This document shows positions 9,660 through 22,179 of a stretch of DNA of 64,000 nt, one piece after another. Positions within the stretch are counted from its first letter, which is position 1; each line of letters begins with the position of its first letter. Source of the DNA: Ailanthus altissimus (taxonomy: Eukaryota; Streptophyta; Magnoliopsida; Sapindales; Simaroubaceae); assembly GCA_946807835.1 (NCBI GenBank), contig OX327683.1:31927001-31991000 (forward strand). Direction: 5' to 3'. A program made the translations under genes and the position numbers. The notes beneath the pieces are model-generated. The model searched no databases and was not told the origin of the DNA. It saw nothing but the letters and a program-made list of their open reading frames with translations.

Positions 9660-12377
9660 TGTCACGCCCCAGACCCAAAAGATCTGACACACGACATCAC
9701 TTACATTCATTCAATAATACTTAAACATTCATTTTAATTTCTTTCAGAATTATAGCAATTGAATTATGACTGGGACAATTAGTAAACCGGAGATACGCAG
9801 AGTTTTCTCAGAGATTAACACTCTACTACGTCACCAGTAGCAACTTTGTTACCGGAAGCCCAGAATATATTCATTGTAAATTCTTACTTAAAATCAATCC
9901 ATTACTATACTTGGTGAAACTTAAACTAAGTCCAACCACACACAATAAAATAATACATAGGTATTTATTCACTAGGGACAAATCAAATATCTTATCCCAC
10001 GTGTCCCCAAATGAAACATTTAGCAACCTAACAACTTAGGGAACCCAAGGAACAGCAGAAGCCTTGCCAAATCCGCTAAGCACACATGTACCTTATTTAC
10101 CTGAAATCACCATAAACTATAATGAGTATGAAACTCAGTAAGCATACTAGTTTTTCATATATCAAATACAAATACATATATGTACACAATGCATATGTAT
10201 GATATGCTGTGATCAATCAAAATCATAATCTTATCAAATCACATATCATGTAAGCGCTTACACATTCTTTCAAAACACATAATAGGAATACCATCACTCA
10301 ACTACTACTTAGTAGGACTTACATATCACATATCACATAATGAGCCAAATGTCACTCGTAGGTGACATACCGTATGAGAGGAATAGTACAAGTGAGGTCT
10401 TGAAATTACACATATATAATGCTCATGCCCGAAGGTAAAAGCCAAACCCTCACCCTGATCATCGGTGAGTCCTCTCACATGCACCAATACGCCACCACAC
10501 GAATGTGATGACTCACACTTCCTTTAGGTACCAATAGGATCCTCCCTACATACGGAACACATAACATATATCAATCCCGAAGGAAAGGCCACACATAAAG
10601 GCTCCACAAATCACATAAAATGCCTACTAAGTTAACAGTGAGTTCAAGTACCCTCAAAACACAAAATATTTCTCATGGACATATTACACTTCAAAAGCTT
10701 TCTTTGTTAAACATATCTTATTTTGAAAGCTCACTTTCAAAAAACACATGTATGTCCATACTCAATGTCAATGCTCACATTCATAAAAATATATTTACAT
10801 TTCATATCAAAATATACTTTGACATAACATAAACATATTCTTAACTACATTTACAAAATCATTCATAACACTTACTATGTTTATTGTGATTCCAGTAAAA
10901 AGTCTAGTATACTTACCTCTTAACACTTTCAGCTACAAGACTTAAATCTCCTTAACCTATCAATGGAGATTAATCCTTTCATAAGCCTCACAATTCACAC
11001 AAAATACTTTAAATAGCTTACAAAATTATACACAATGCATTTATCACATCAAATTGGTCTAAATACTTGGTTTCTCAAAACCTGTCATTTTGACCACTTA
11101 CACTTAACAAAATTTTCTAATACATCAAATGATGTCCAATTACTCCGAAATCAGAATATATCATTCTTGACTCATATATAATTCTTATATATGAATATTA
11201 TATCAAAATTCCTACACAATCCATTCCATACACACCATCGAATCCAAACTACAAACCTGACAGGATCAAGATACTTACTGAACAGTATTCAATCTCCTAA
11301 TTTTATAAAATCATATACTAACTCAAAAATTATAAAACTACCACATAATTACTCTTAACACATATCTCAGTCCATGATAAATATTTCTCTTCCAAATCAC
11401 TGCCAAAATTTTTTTAAAATTATTTTATTCCATAGCTTTAAAAATCTATTAATCAAATACTGTAATGAGCGGATATACTTTAGAAAATCATAACATTTCA
11501 ACCACATTGATCTAAATTCTCAATTCCGAGTATATCATATTAGACATATAAAATTATCATATTCCAAAAATTCGTAATTTTTGAAGATCATTCAGTAGGA
11601 CAAACATTGTTCGTCACTGTATTATACTGTTCACATAGGAAATTTCCAGAATTTCAGGGTCATTTTGGTAAATTCACAAAAAATTCAATTTCTGGAATTT
11701 TGAATCGATTCAAAGTCTCAGATGATCCTAAACATGTCTAATTTCATATACTCAAAACTCAAAACCAGAATCGAATCACAACAATTTATAAAATTCCTAA
11801 ATCAAGAGGTTATCCAGCAGAAATTCCATAATTCATCATGATTTATCAAACTATCTTATAGATCATCATCAATTCTCATATGATCTTACGAAATACACAA
11901 TAAATCCTCAATTATACATATTTTCAGAAATTAAAACTTAAAGGAATTAACTTAATTAATACCAATAAATTGAGAAATACGTATGATATACCTCTTGAAA
12001 TTCAAAATTCCAATTTCTTCTTCTTTTTCTTCTTCTTCTCCTCTTTCTCTCCCCTCTTTTCTCTCTTCTCTCTCTCTAAAAGAGGTAGCTCGACCAAAAT
12101 GAGAGAATTAGGGTTTTAAAAGTGTATTTTTATACTAAGTGGCTAATTTTTGGTAATTACAAATTTACCCCAAAAACTTTCAAAGTATTACAATTTGGTC
12201 CCTAAAATAAATCTAAAGTCTTGCAATTAAACCCAATGCTAATAGTATCACCTTAACCTATACAAACACTACTAATAACAATATATAAATCAAGTATCAC
12301 CAACATACAAATAAAATACGTATATTTATACATATATAAATACTTATTCTTACCAGTCGTGGATACTGGTTACTACA
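9660..12377 (-). repeat. Family A LTR (5' LTR of the element)
   Basis: 2718 bp, the same length as 3197-5914, with single-base differences only seen by eye. It should carry the element's promoter and drive transcription leftward, antisense to the LOG-type gene. Confidence 0.93.
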
Positions 12378-12382
12378 TAAGG

Positions 12383-13655
12383 TTAGGGCTCTACTAGTAA
12401 AAAAATGGCTAGACTCAGCCTTGGAGGAAGCTAATTCCTCAATTAGCGAATAGATGACAACCTCAAAGTCTGGGCAGAAAGATTGAGACAAATTCAAAAA
12501 AAAGTTCATAGCATCATAATCTTAGCGATGAAGTATTAAGGGAAGTTGGTGATGAAGAAATGGCTTTAGGGCTATGAAAAGGACTCTAGGCATTATATAT
12601 AAAGAAATATCTTGCAAATAAACTTCTTGTGAAGAAACTGCATCAGTTAACTATGCACGAATGATCTTCATTGAGAGCTTACATTAACGAGTTCAATAAA
12701 ATCATCATAAGTCTTGAGCAATTATGCATTAAGATTGAAGATGAAGACAATGTCATAATCTTATTAACTTTGTTGTCAAAGAGTTATGAGAGTTTTATGG
12801 ATACATTAATGTATGGTAAATAGTCTTTAACAATGAATGATGTCAAAGTATCATTGAACTCAAAATAATTGACAAAAAAAATCTAAATCTGCATATAAGA
12901 GTGAAGTAGTATTGCTTACACAAAGAAAGAAGAGCAATTAATCGAAGAGGAGATCCAAGAAATATTTTCTTTGTAATAAAGAATGGCACTTTGTGAAGGA
13001 TTGTCCTAAATCAAAAGGCCAAGGAAAGTGTGTTACAATCGGTACTCTTGTGGAAGATACAAAAGTTGTAGACACATTAATAGTCTCAAGGGAAAAGTAC
13101 GCTAGAAAATAGATACTAAATTTAGGGTGTAGCGTTCATATGTGTTTAAACAGATCATTGTTTAATATTTACAAAGTAAAAAAAGATAAAGCTTTAATGA
13201 GGAATGACATGATTTGTGAGATTATAAGAATTGGTGACATAAAGCTGAGAATGTAATGTGGAGAAATTAAGAATTTACATGGTGTAAGGTATGTTTCAAA
13301 TCTGAGGAGGAACTTGATATCCCTAGGCAAGTTTGATAAGGAAAAGTATTCGGTTAGAGCGGAAAAGAAAAAACTAAAGGTAGAGAAATGATCTATGAGG
13401 TTTGAGGGTGAAAAACACAATGAGATGATCTATGTGCTTAAAAGGATGGCTATGAGTAGTCTAACACGGGGTGTTGAGGTAATGCTGACCACTAGGCGAC
13501 ATCCAAACAATACTTACCAAAGTGATGAGGGTCGAAAACGAGTGCAACTCATCCATACCCTATGCAAGTTGCACGAATGCCTTTTAAGACCAAAGTCATT
13601 AGCTCGGAAAAAGTTAAGTCTTGGTGGAGACTTAACTAGACTCAACTCCAGGTGA
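12383..13655 (+). pseudogene. Copia copy 1 gag-protease remnant
   Basis: It continues the gag that starts at ATG 3127 (MATIKQKIEKFN.M) before the insertion. In order: gag with ALGL-stop-KGL; a zinc knuckle reading FLCNKEWHFVKDCP in which the first Cys is Tyr; protease where the expected ILDSGCSIH reads ILNLGCSVH, so the catalytic Asp is lost; then ..RRNLISLGK and a short GAG-pre-integrase part ending ..LGGDLTRLNSR before the 3' LTR. Several stops make it non-functional. Confidence 0.8.
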
Positions 13656-13721
13656 TAGAGTATTAGTGTAGATCGAATCCAAAACCTTTCTTATTTGGAG
13701 ATTTTAAATCAAGGAAGGGTT

Positions 13722-14566
13722 TATTAGAGATTTGGTGATTCAACAATCTTGTTTATGTAAGAATTGTGAGGAATATCAAAGATGAGTGTCACAAGAAGTT
13801 TAGAACATGTAAGACATGCATGAAGAAGTTTAGGACATGTGAGACACAAAAAAAGAAGTAAAACAGGACTCAAAGACAGGAAGGAAGCGAGAAAAGCGTA
13901 GAGCACGGTGCAGTGCTGAGCGCGGCGGCCCCCAAAACAATAAGCCAGCGCCGCAAAGCCGGCTACAACATACTCAGCGTCGTGGCGCCAAGTCCGCAGC
14001 CGCGAAGCCAGAACGGGCAGAGTCAGTTTTCAATCTAGATTTTTGAGCTTTGGGAAATTTGGACTTTCAAAATAAGTGAACTCTTAGTTCAATAAAAATT
14101 AGGGTTAGTAGGCACGAAATAACTTTATATAAACTCTTGTAAACTCTTTAGGTTGAATTAAGTATTAAGAGAGACTCTAAGAGATGGAAGAACTATGTAG
14201 ACACTAAGTGCTTATGTACACTAGAGTAGAACCATTGTTTTGGTGTTTATTGTTCGTGAGAGAGTAAAGGTACATTAAACATTAGATCTTTTTGAAGGTT
14301 CTTTTTTAAATTTTTCTTATAAAATCTCTAAAGAGTTAATAAGAGTTGTTAAAATTTTTAAATTCACTGTGGACATAAACAATTTGACCGAACCATATAA
14401 ATGATTGTATTGTACTTTTTATTATTTAATTTAAGTTCTTATTATTTTTACTTTATATCTAAATTATTCCAGTGCATACAGATGATGTTAGAGTTTAAAA
14501 TTAAAATTGATTAAAAATTTTAACTTTAATTTAATCTCAGGAAAAAAAATAATAATTCCTCTAATA
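13722..14566 (+). repeat. 3' LTR of copia copy 1
   Basis: Follows the purine tract AAGGAAGGG at 13711-13719 and is homologous to 2261-3075. It carries the family GC-rich block at about 13893-14015. Its right end is decayed (..CCTCTAATA). Confidence 0.7.
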
Positions 14567-15559
14567 TTTTTTAATAATTAATTGTAAGAGTTTTTTTATT
14601 AAAAATAAATTTCTAAACAAATTTCAATGTCCAATATATTAAATAGGCCCAGTACACTTCTAATTATAATATTACCTTTTAAAAACTCTGATTGAAATAT
14701 CAGCTTAAGAAAAAAATAAACTACTGGTTCCAGGAAAGTATACAGAACGTCTGCCTTTTACGTGTTAGAAAGAGAAGAATTAACGTTTGGATTTAATTAA
14801 AAATCAATTGCAAGCGTGGAAGACCATACACGTGATGCAAACCCATAATGTCAGGTAAATCCATTCAAGCCAAAAGTCAAGGAAATTGGGTAGATCCCTT
14901 GTGCTGACCAGCAAAGAAAAGATTCATTCTCTCGCTCATTGCTTTCGGAAACGAGAGAGAAAGAGAGAGGTGAAAGGCACAAACCATGCGCAATGACTTA
15001 ATTACGTTAGAAATAATATTTTTCTTTGATGATCAGCTCGCATTAAGTTATTAGCTCACAAAATTGCCTTAGTTCCATTATAACTAAATTGCAATAATGT
15101 ATGTAAGGAAAACAAGAGGGAAGAAAAAGAGAAAGAATTCTAGTGTGTTTTTTTTTAACTGTGTTTGCTTAACATTTGTGCTACTGCATACTCATGGTCA
15201 ATTATTAAAAGTTAATGCTTCCAACCGAATCATTTGTGATAATGCTCAAATTGTTCACCTATCTAAACTATGTCCATCATATATCTTTCCTAATTCAGAT
15301 GTGTCGAAATCTTCAGGATTAGGGTTCATCCATGCTCACAAAATCTCTCAAAATTGCACCTTTTGTAGGTTTAAAATCAGAAAACACAAAATTATCAAAC
15401 TAAACTTGAAAAATAACAAAGGATATGGCAAATAATAATAAATGGATATAGTACTAACCATTGGTTTCCAAATTCCAATCAAAAGATAATTACAAGAAAA
15501 CATTTTCTTCATATTAAAACATTTAAAAGCTGGAAGGCACATGTTTTTATGTGGCCGTC
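14567..15559. other. Spacer upstream of peptide locus 1
   Basis: No recognisable gene. A GAGA-rich stretch lies near 14950-14970. The ORFs at 15097-15435 (+) and 15348-15542 (-) overlap and show no family features. Confidence 0.4.
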
Positions 15560-15567
15560 TATAAAAA
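15560..15567 (+). promoter_or_regulatory. TATA box of peptide locus 1
   Basis: TATAAAAA in GTCTATAAAAAGGC, about 119 bases before ATG 15679. Confidence 0.5.
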
Positions 15568-15678
15568 GGCAGCTAGAGGGAGTGGCTCTTCACAGAACTG
15601 TTTGTTCGATTTAATACTTCTCTAAAATTAGGTTTTGGTGAAAATCACCAGCAACTTTCCATTCATCTTCACACAAGA

Positions 15679-15912
15679 ATGAAATTCAGGGGAAAAACTA
15701 CTCATTATAGAGCTCTGAAAATGATGCTCTACATCTTGTAGATTCTCACCACTAAACCTGTTGTTGCATTTAGGGCCTTAAAAGAAGAGAAGCCGCGGAG
15801 TGGTAACGACAGTTTGGTGTCATATCCACAACAAAGAAGTCCCGTGCCTCCGGCTGGTGCTTCTCCTTGCGCGTATATTAATAGAGGCGGTCGTGGTGGA
15901 CATTGCCATTAA
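15679..15912 (+). pseudogene. CTNIP/SCREW-like secreted peptide precursor, one in-frame stop
   Basis: A 77-codon frame from ATG 15679 to TAA 15910-15912 encodes a basic N-terminus, a hydrophobic stretch (MMLYIL), a variable middle and a C-terminus SPVPPAGASPCAYINRGGRG followed by GHCH, with cysteines at codons 64 and 76. The end matches the intact locus at 50993 (TPVPPAGPSPCTYIP..GHC). The CTYIP-like core resembles the CTNIP motif of plant CTNIP/SCREW phytocytokines, which are secreted and perceived by the receptor kinase HSL3/NUT. Codon 21 is TAG (15739-15741), inside the signal peptide, while the rest of the frame is clean. This fits a young pseudogene or a sequencing error. Family assignment is from motif memory only. 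Confidence 0.6.
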
Positions 15913-15971
15913 CGGTGATCGTTAACGCACATCTGTTCTGGTGCAATTCGATCCCCTGATATTAATCAACG

Positions 15972-15974
<3 letters not shown>

Positions 15975-16012
<38 letters not shown>
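15975..16012. repeat. (TA)n microsatellite
   Basis: About 19 TA units downstream of peptide locus 1. Confidence 0.9.
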
Positions 16013-16016
<4 letters not shown>

Positions 16017-16290
16017 TCTATGCAGTCTACTTCTGTTATAAATATGAAGGGAAGAATAAGAGTGATCCAATTTCCCGTATGCATGTATTTTCTTTCTCTT
16101 GCAGTTTGGAGGTCAGTGCGCTACGTTAGATACTTGGTTGAATGCAAAATGACTATTGGCTCCTATGTGTATGATTTCTGTTTTATTCTAATTAATAATT
16201 GCGACGATTCAGCTCAAAGTTCTTCTTATTAATCAACAAATTCTTTCTTTGTCTAATTATATTTCATGTTTTGTCTATGGATGTTAATTT

Positions 16291-16341
16291 GTATGTGCAA
16301 CACATCTGTGTATGTGCAACACATCTGTGTATGTGCGACAC
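16291..16341 (+). repeat. 19-bp tandem repeat, about 2.7 copies
   Basis: GTATGTGCAACACATCTGT occurs at 16291-16309 and 16310-16328, and a third partial copy starts at 16329 with one change (GCGACAC). Confidence 0.85.
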
Positions 16342-18559
16342 GGTAAGTCAAGCTAACTTGGTAAGGTGTAGTTAACAGAAAAATGTTCTAGCAGTGAATA
16401 TGCCCATGATTACTTCTCTTATTTTTCTGAATTATTTCAGATATTCTTTGCAATTTCCATCCACATTTTAGCGTTAAGTTTCATAATTTGTGGCTGCGCC
16501 TTCTCGAATGCAGCTTCCTCTTATTGTAATATATTGACGGATGTTTCTTATGAAGTTCCAGCTGGAATAAATATCAAATATTGGGTTTCTAAGCGATCTA
16601 ATTTATTGTTATATATGATTGGGAGGTTTTCCCTTGATCAGCTTTCCTCCTTCATTCCTGCAGGAGGCAACAGAATCCACTTAAAACCCTTGAAAATAGT
16701 CTGTGTAGTTTTATCTTAATTGTTTAATTAAAAAAATAGTTATTGTGTATATGGTGGTGATTTACCTAATTCTTGTGTATACAATTAGGGTTTTTCGAGA
16801 AAACCCTAAGAACTTACACTTGCACAGTACAAGAGTTTAATAATAATCTGGCCTCCCACTCTCGCACCATCGAAATTTTTTGTTTAAAATAATAATAATC
16901 TGCCTTGCAGCATTACAATACCTAAATCAGTACGAAGCTTGAGCATTTGAGAGGCTTCATTCATATTCTTTGTTTATCAGAGAATTTTTATTATTTTCCC
17001 GATACTAGCTCGACTAATATCACCCTCATTATAAATTGATGATAACGTGAATTTCCGGACGAAAAAATAAATTCAGTATTTACCAGCGAATGTATAAATG
17101 GATACTAAAGACAATAAATATGATTCCCCTGGTATGTATATATCACGGAATTGATATTGTTTTATTTTCCGTCCTCATCAGAGCGAAATACAGAGCTTCA
17201 CGCAGTATTAGTATGCATGGAATGACCTGATTTGCTTTGGCTGGTTGAAAGGTTGAAGACCATTAATTCTTTGTTAATGTTGTTTAGTTCTCTAATTGTT
17301 AATAATCAGCTGTTATTATACGTGTAAATCTCATTATGGCTTTCACACGAAAAAAAAACACCATTATGGTGTTTCGCGGTCGTTAATAGTTACGTGTAGA
17401 ATTTTGATTAACCCTTGGAATTTTTGTCTTCCTCTTAATCACATAATATTTACACGTATACGGAATTGCAATCCCAAGATTAAAAATGTTTATAGTAGAA
17501 AACTTCTTCTTCGCCAGCTCTCTCTTTTCCTTTTTGCTCAAATTGATTTCCTCGATGAATTAGTTTCTATAAAATCTGGGGATAGAAGATATTCATCTAA
17601 AAGTAGATGATCAGTGCAACAAAACTCGCCTGCAGACCATTATAATTCGGTCGGATATACAATATGCTTAATTACGTAGTATCATTAAACATGCCGCTCT
17701 TCATTTTTAATTGGACTAAATAGTCCATAATTTTACAGAAATCTTTTGCTTTTGTTTTTTTTAATTATGTTTCCCTCTTTGAAATCTTTATTAACCTTAA
17801 TACTTGAAATCTTGATATGATTGTAAGAACTGCGTTAACCATCCTTGCAATCAGGTAGCAGAGGCAGTTGCTTGCTGCCCTAATCAGCGAAGGAGCTAAT
17901 AAGGATTCGTAAGGTTACACTCGCATGAAGACATTATTTTTTTTCATTAGAAGAGTGCTAAGTTCAGGGATGTAACCAATATTTTTTTAAGCTGGACTAA
18001 TTATTTTCAATGTCATTTCATTAATTTTAATGATATTAAAGAAAAATGAAAATACATTTTATATTAAAAAATAAAAAAGACAATGGAGCGTATAAAAAAA
18101 CAGTAATAGTAATATAATATTAATGTTGTGCTTGACAATGACTCAAAATATAAAATTAATAAATTATACAAGTTTTCTTTCAATATAAAAAACTATGAAA
18201 TTTGCAACAAACTCTATTCTATTTTGTCACAAAGCATATTCTATTCCTTACGTGGAAACCAGAAAAGTTAGGATAAAACAAATTAATCTATGAAAGTAAA
18301 AGTTAATTTTCTAATTTCTTTTTTATTTCAAATAAACCGGGACATAATAATTTTAATAGATTGAATTAATCATTTTGATTAAAATCACTTTAAAACACAT
18401 ACAAGCGCGCGTATATATATAAATAAATAAATAATACTTACTAAAATGAATGTGCTTGATAAGGAGCAAACAAATTATTGAAGGATATTAACCTTAACAT
18501 TAATCTCTTATAGAAATTAATCTTTACACTAATATCAACTTTTAAAGATTTTTTTGGCA
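16342..18559. other. Spacer with no recognised gene
   Basis: AT-rich sequence with a few short ORFs (60-104 codons) that lack recognisable motifs. No LTR boundaries or repeats stand out. Confidence 0.4.
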
Positions 18560-19501
18560 TGCACTTTAAATAAATTTTATATGCGTGTGAAAGACTTAAC
18601 TCATAAATAATTAAGAATATAAAATATCAACACACCAATAAAAATAAAGAAAATAAACCATAAGACACAAATATATACGTGGTTCGGTAAAACGTCTACG
18701 TCTACGGCAGATCCATAATCCAGCTTCTCTTAGTAATTAGATCACTAAATATCTCATAAATCACTACGGTCTTAAGACCTCTTAGTGTCTTTCAATATAG
18801 ACCTCTAAGTATCTCTTAAATCACTATGATTTTAAGACCTCTTAGTATCTATTATTATATATAAGAGATTTTACAAAAGAATACAAGAACATCAAGCTCT
18901 CTCAAAAGGATCTCTCATCACTCCTGCACACACTACTTGAGTGATCTCATAATTATACCTTAATACACACAACACTTAATACCTACCTAACTCATATATT
19001 CTCTCTTATATTTACATCTTTAATTCTCAATCAATTTTAAGAGATTCCAAGGTTTATATAGTGTTTATAATGACCTAAGAAATCCTATACTAACTTGGAA
19101 TAAGAGTGCTTGCATGTGAGAGTTCAAATCCCACTTTAAAAAGTCAATTTAAACTAAAAATAAATTTTTTCGAACTAGCAACACTAGGCGTTCAGCATCT
19201 AGCATTGAGGCGTTAATGCAACAATTCTAACTCTGAGGTGTTCCTCTACAAACGCTTAGGCGTTAGTGTGACCTTATTGCAACATTGCAGTGTTCTCAAG
19301 TAATGCTGGACGTTAGACCTTCTGAAATCCACGCTAGGCATTATTTCTTCTAATACTAGAGCGTTAAGACTTGTACGTCCATCCTTGTATTTTTAATTCT
19401 CTCCTTACTTTTAATTCTATATTTTGTTCCTTATTAACTCTTTATTTAATATTTATTTCAATTTATGTTCATATATGATTATTGAATTACTAATTCTAAC
19501 A
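18560..19501 (-). repeat. LTR-like relic (family C)
   Basis: It holds ACGTGGTTCGGTAAAACGTC followed by TACG..CGGCAGATCC near 18682-18715, the arrangement seen in the copia LTRs here (TACGTGGTT..CCTACGTCCACGG), then short repeats around CTAAGTATCTC and CACTACGGTCTTAAG. A block of GCGTT-rich motifs follows at 19180-19370, and it ends ..ATTCTAACA. The left edge is not clear and no partner LTR was found. Confidence 0.45.
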
Positions 19502-19880
19502 CAAACAAAATAATTTTAATAAAAGAAAATTTAAATTATTATCACAATATTAAGTCTCAAAAATGTAAAAGGTCAAATATAAGGCTATTCCTATAATATA
19601 AATTATTTTATGTTAAGAAAGTAAGAAATATAAATTCTTTAACATATAATTATTTAAACAAATCTCAAAAATATAAATTCAAATATCATAAAATGATTAA
19701 AAAAAATTTATTTTTGATTTTTTATGAATTATTTTGGAGCTTAGTTGGGTTGCAACCCAACCGAGCCCCTACGTCGTTCCTAACTAACTTTACTAGTAAT
19801 TAATGCAATCGCTACTTTTAAACCAATCAGATTTTTTTATTTATATTATACTAAATTTTTTTTATAAATATAAAATATTT

Positions 19881-20730
19881 TGTTGATGGAGGAAACGTCA
19901 TTCTCCCTCTCGAGGTTATATTGAAGCGAAGAACCCAAGATTCAGTCTAAAACCCTAACCTCCTTGCGCAGCGAAGTAACCTGTCAATCAAGAAAATACA
20001 ACAAGAATCCAAAGCAAAAAATAAAAGAGCACAACACAATTTTACGTGGTTTAGCCAATTGCCTACGTCCACGGTAGATCCAAGGATCCTAGTCTCTCTT
20101 ATTATAACTCCCTAAAGATTTGACAAGGAAAACCCAATGAAGAACCCTCAAAATGACCTAAACGTTTAGTGAACCCTTACTCTACCACGAACAATGATCA
20201 CCCAAACAACAGTTCCACCCTAGTGCACACAAGCACTTAGTGTCTACCCAGTTCCTTCCCTCTGTTAGAGTCTCTCTTAATGCTTAATCTAAAATCAAGG
20301 GTTTACAAGTGTTTATATAGAGTGTATTTCGTGTCTACTAACCTTATTCTTTGTTGGAGTAAGAATCTACTTGTTTTGGAAGTCCAAAACTTTCCAAAAC
20401 TAAAAATCTCGAAGGAAAACAAACTTTTCCACGCGTTCTGGCACCGCGGAGCTCGTCCCTAGGCGATGCGGCACTGGACAAAATCTCGCCCAACGCTGAG
20501 GCACTGGGTTGCTGTCCTGGGCGCCACGGCACTCAGCCCTGTACACCTATCTCGCATTTTCTTGCTTCCTTCACGTCTTTGAGTCCCGTTTCGCTTCTCC
20601 CTTCGTGTCCCACATGTCCTAGACTTCTCCATACGTATCCCACACGTTCTAAACTTCTTGTAACTCTTCATTTTGGTATTCATCTCAATTCTTGTTCAAT
20701 CAAGATTGTTGAATCACCAATTTTTCAACA
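19881..20730 (-). repeat. 3' LTR of copia copy 2
   Basis: 850 bp, + strand TGTTGATGGAGG..TTTTTCAACA. It includes TTACGTGG..CCTACGTCCACGG near 20042 and the GC-rich block at about 20430-20545. Confidence 0.85.
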
Positions 20731-20742
20731 AAGCCCTTCCTT
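20731..20742 (-). promoter_or_regulatory. Polypurine tract of copia copy 2
   Basis: The minus strand reads AAGGAAGGGCTT directly before the LTR. Confidence 0.75.
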
Positions 20743-20798
20743 GATTCAAAATCTTCCAAATAAGAAGGCTTCGGGATCCGATCCACACTAATATTCTA

Positions 20799-22142
20799 TC
20801 ACCTAGAGTTGAGTCCAGTTAAGTCTCCACCAAGACTTAACTTTTTCCGGGCTAGTGACTTCGGTCTCTAAAGGCATTCGTGCTCCTTGCATAGGGTATG
20901 GATGCGTTGCACTCATTTCTGACCCTCATCACCTCGGTGAGCAAGGTTTGAATGTCGCCTAGTGGTCTGCATTACCCCAACACCCCACGTTGGGCCACTC
21001 ATGGCCATCCCAGTAAGCATATAGAGCCCCTCATTGTGCTTCTCACCCTCAAACCCTATAGGTCCTTTCTCTACCCTTAGTTTTCCTTTTTCTACTCTAA
21101 CCGAATACCCTTCCTCATCGAGCTTGCCTAGGGATATCAAGTTCCTCTTCACTTTAGGAACATGCCTTACACTATGTAATTCCCTAGTTTCTCCATCTTG
21201 CATCCTCAGCCTTATGTCACCAACTCTCATGATCTCACAAGTCATGTCATTCCCCATTAAAGCTTTACCTCTCTTGGCTTTATAGTTGGTAAACATCGAT
21301 CTGTCGGGACATATATGGATGCTGCACCCCGAATCTAGTATCCATTTGTCAGCATACTTTCCCCTTGAGGCTACCAATGTGTCTACAACTTCAGTATCTT
21401 CCTCAGTACCGATTGCAGCCCACCCTCATTGGCCTTTTGATTTCGGACAATCTTTCACAAAGTGCCATTCCTTATTACAAAGGAAACACCTCTTGGATCA
21501 CCTTCTTAATTGGTTGCTCTTCATTTCTTGTGCAAGCAAAGTTGCTCCACTTTCGGACTCAGATCTCTTTATCAATTCTTTTGAGTTCAATGATGCCTTG
21601 ACGTCATTCATCGTTAAAGACTCCTTTCCATACAGCAACGTATCCACAAAACTCTCATAGCTCTTTGGCAATGAACTTAACAGGATAATGGCCTTGTCTT
21701 CATCCTCAGTCCTGATGCCCAGTTGCTCAAGACTTATGATGATCTTGTTGAACTCATCAATGTGCATTCTTAATGAAGTTCCCTCGTGCATTGTCAGCTC
21801 ATGCAATCTCTTTTTCACAAGAAGTCTATTTGCAAGAGACTTTTTCATGTACAATGCCTCGAGTCTCTTTCATAGCCCAAAACTGGTTTCTTCATCACCT
21901 ACCTTCCTTAATACTTCATCACTCAACGCCAAGAATAAGGTGCTGTGAGCCTTTTTCTGAATCGTGTCCCAATCTTTATGCCTGGACTTTGAGGTTGTCG
22001 CCTCATCGCTAGTTGAGTAGCTAGCTTCCTCCAAAGTTGAGTCTAGCCATTCCTTCACTAGTAGAGCTCTAACCTTTTTCCTCCAAAGATTGAAGTCATT
22101 CATCCCATTGAACTTCTTTATTTCTTGCTTGATTGCAGCCAT
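20799..22142 (-). pseudogene. Copia copy 2 gag-protease frame with stops
   Basis: A single 448-codon frame runs from ATG at 22142 to the stop at 20799. Gag starts MAAIKQEIKKFNGMNDFNLW, followed by YMKKSLANRLLVKKRLHEL. The zinc knuckle CFLCNKEWHFVKDCP is intact (C-x2-C-x4-H-x4-C). Protease WILDSGCSIHICPD keeps the catalytic DSG, followed by RRNLISLGK-like sequence (KRNLISLGKLDEEGYSV). In-frame stops include TGA at 21870-21872 in ..FGL-stop-KRLEAL, TGA at 21498-21500 before the knuckle, and one after KSKGQ. The first of these stops is also present in copy 1. The frame is otherwise undamaged, but cannot give a full protein without readthrough or repair. Confidence 0.85.
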
Positions 22143-22179
22143 GGTTTAAATACCACAGGTGTGTATTATTGAACCTCTA

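Larger units (their letters stand above)
3197..12377 (-). mobile_element. Complete LTR element of family A (Tekay/Del-derived) carrying captured genes
   Basis: Two 2718-bp LTRs, equal in length and differing at about 25 sites by eye, flank a 3745-bp interior. A perfect 5-bp target duplication TAAGG lies at 3192-3196 and 12378-12382. The primer site (reverse strand, 9640-9651) and the purine tract (reverse strand, 5915-5928) show that the element reads on the minus strand. No gag, protease, reverse transcriptase or integrase is visible. Only a decayed pol C-terminus remains beside the purine tract. The rest of the interior holds two genes on the opposite strand: a decayed unknown gene and an intact LOG-type gene. 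It inserted into the gag of copia copy 1 and must have been mobilised in trans. Low LTR divergence implies a recent insertion. Confidence 0.92.
2261..14566 (+). mobile_element. Non-autonomous Ty1/copia element, copy 1 (interrupted)
   Basis: This is a decayed element with two homologous LTRs (2261-3075 and 13722-14566), a degenerate initiator-Met primer site directly after the 5' LTR and a purine tract (AAGGAAGGG) before the 3' LTR. The internal region covers only gag, the zinc knuckle, protease and the start of the GAG-pre-integrase part, with no integrase, reverse transcriptase or RNase H. It resumes after the family A insertion at 3197-12377. Copy 2 at 19881-25775 has the same truncated layout, so the family is defined by gag-protease alone. 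T-rich flanks on both sides fit a 5-bp TTTTT duplication but are low complexity. Confidence 0.8.

Noticed and set aside
15097..15435. 112-codon ORF with a hydrophobic segment
   Set aside because: No recognisable family, poly-Phe from a T run, and it overlaps another ORF on the other strand.
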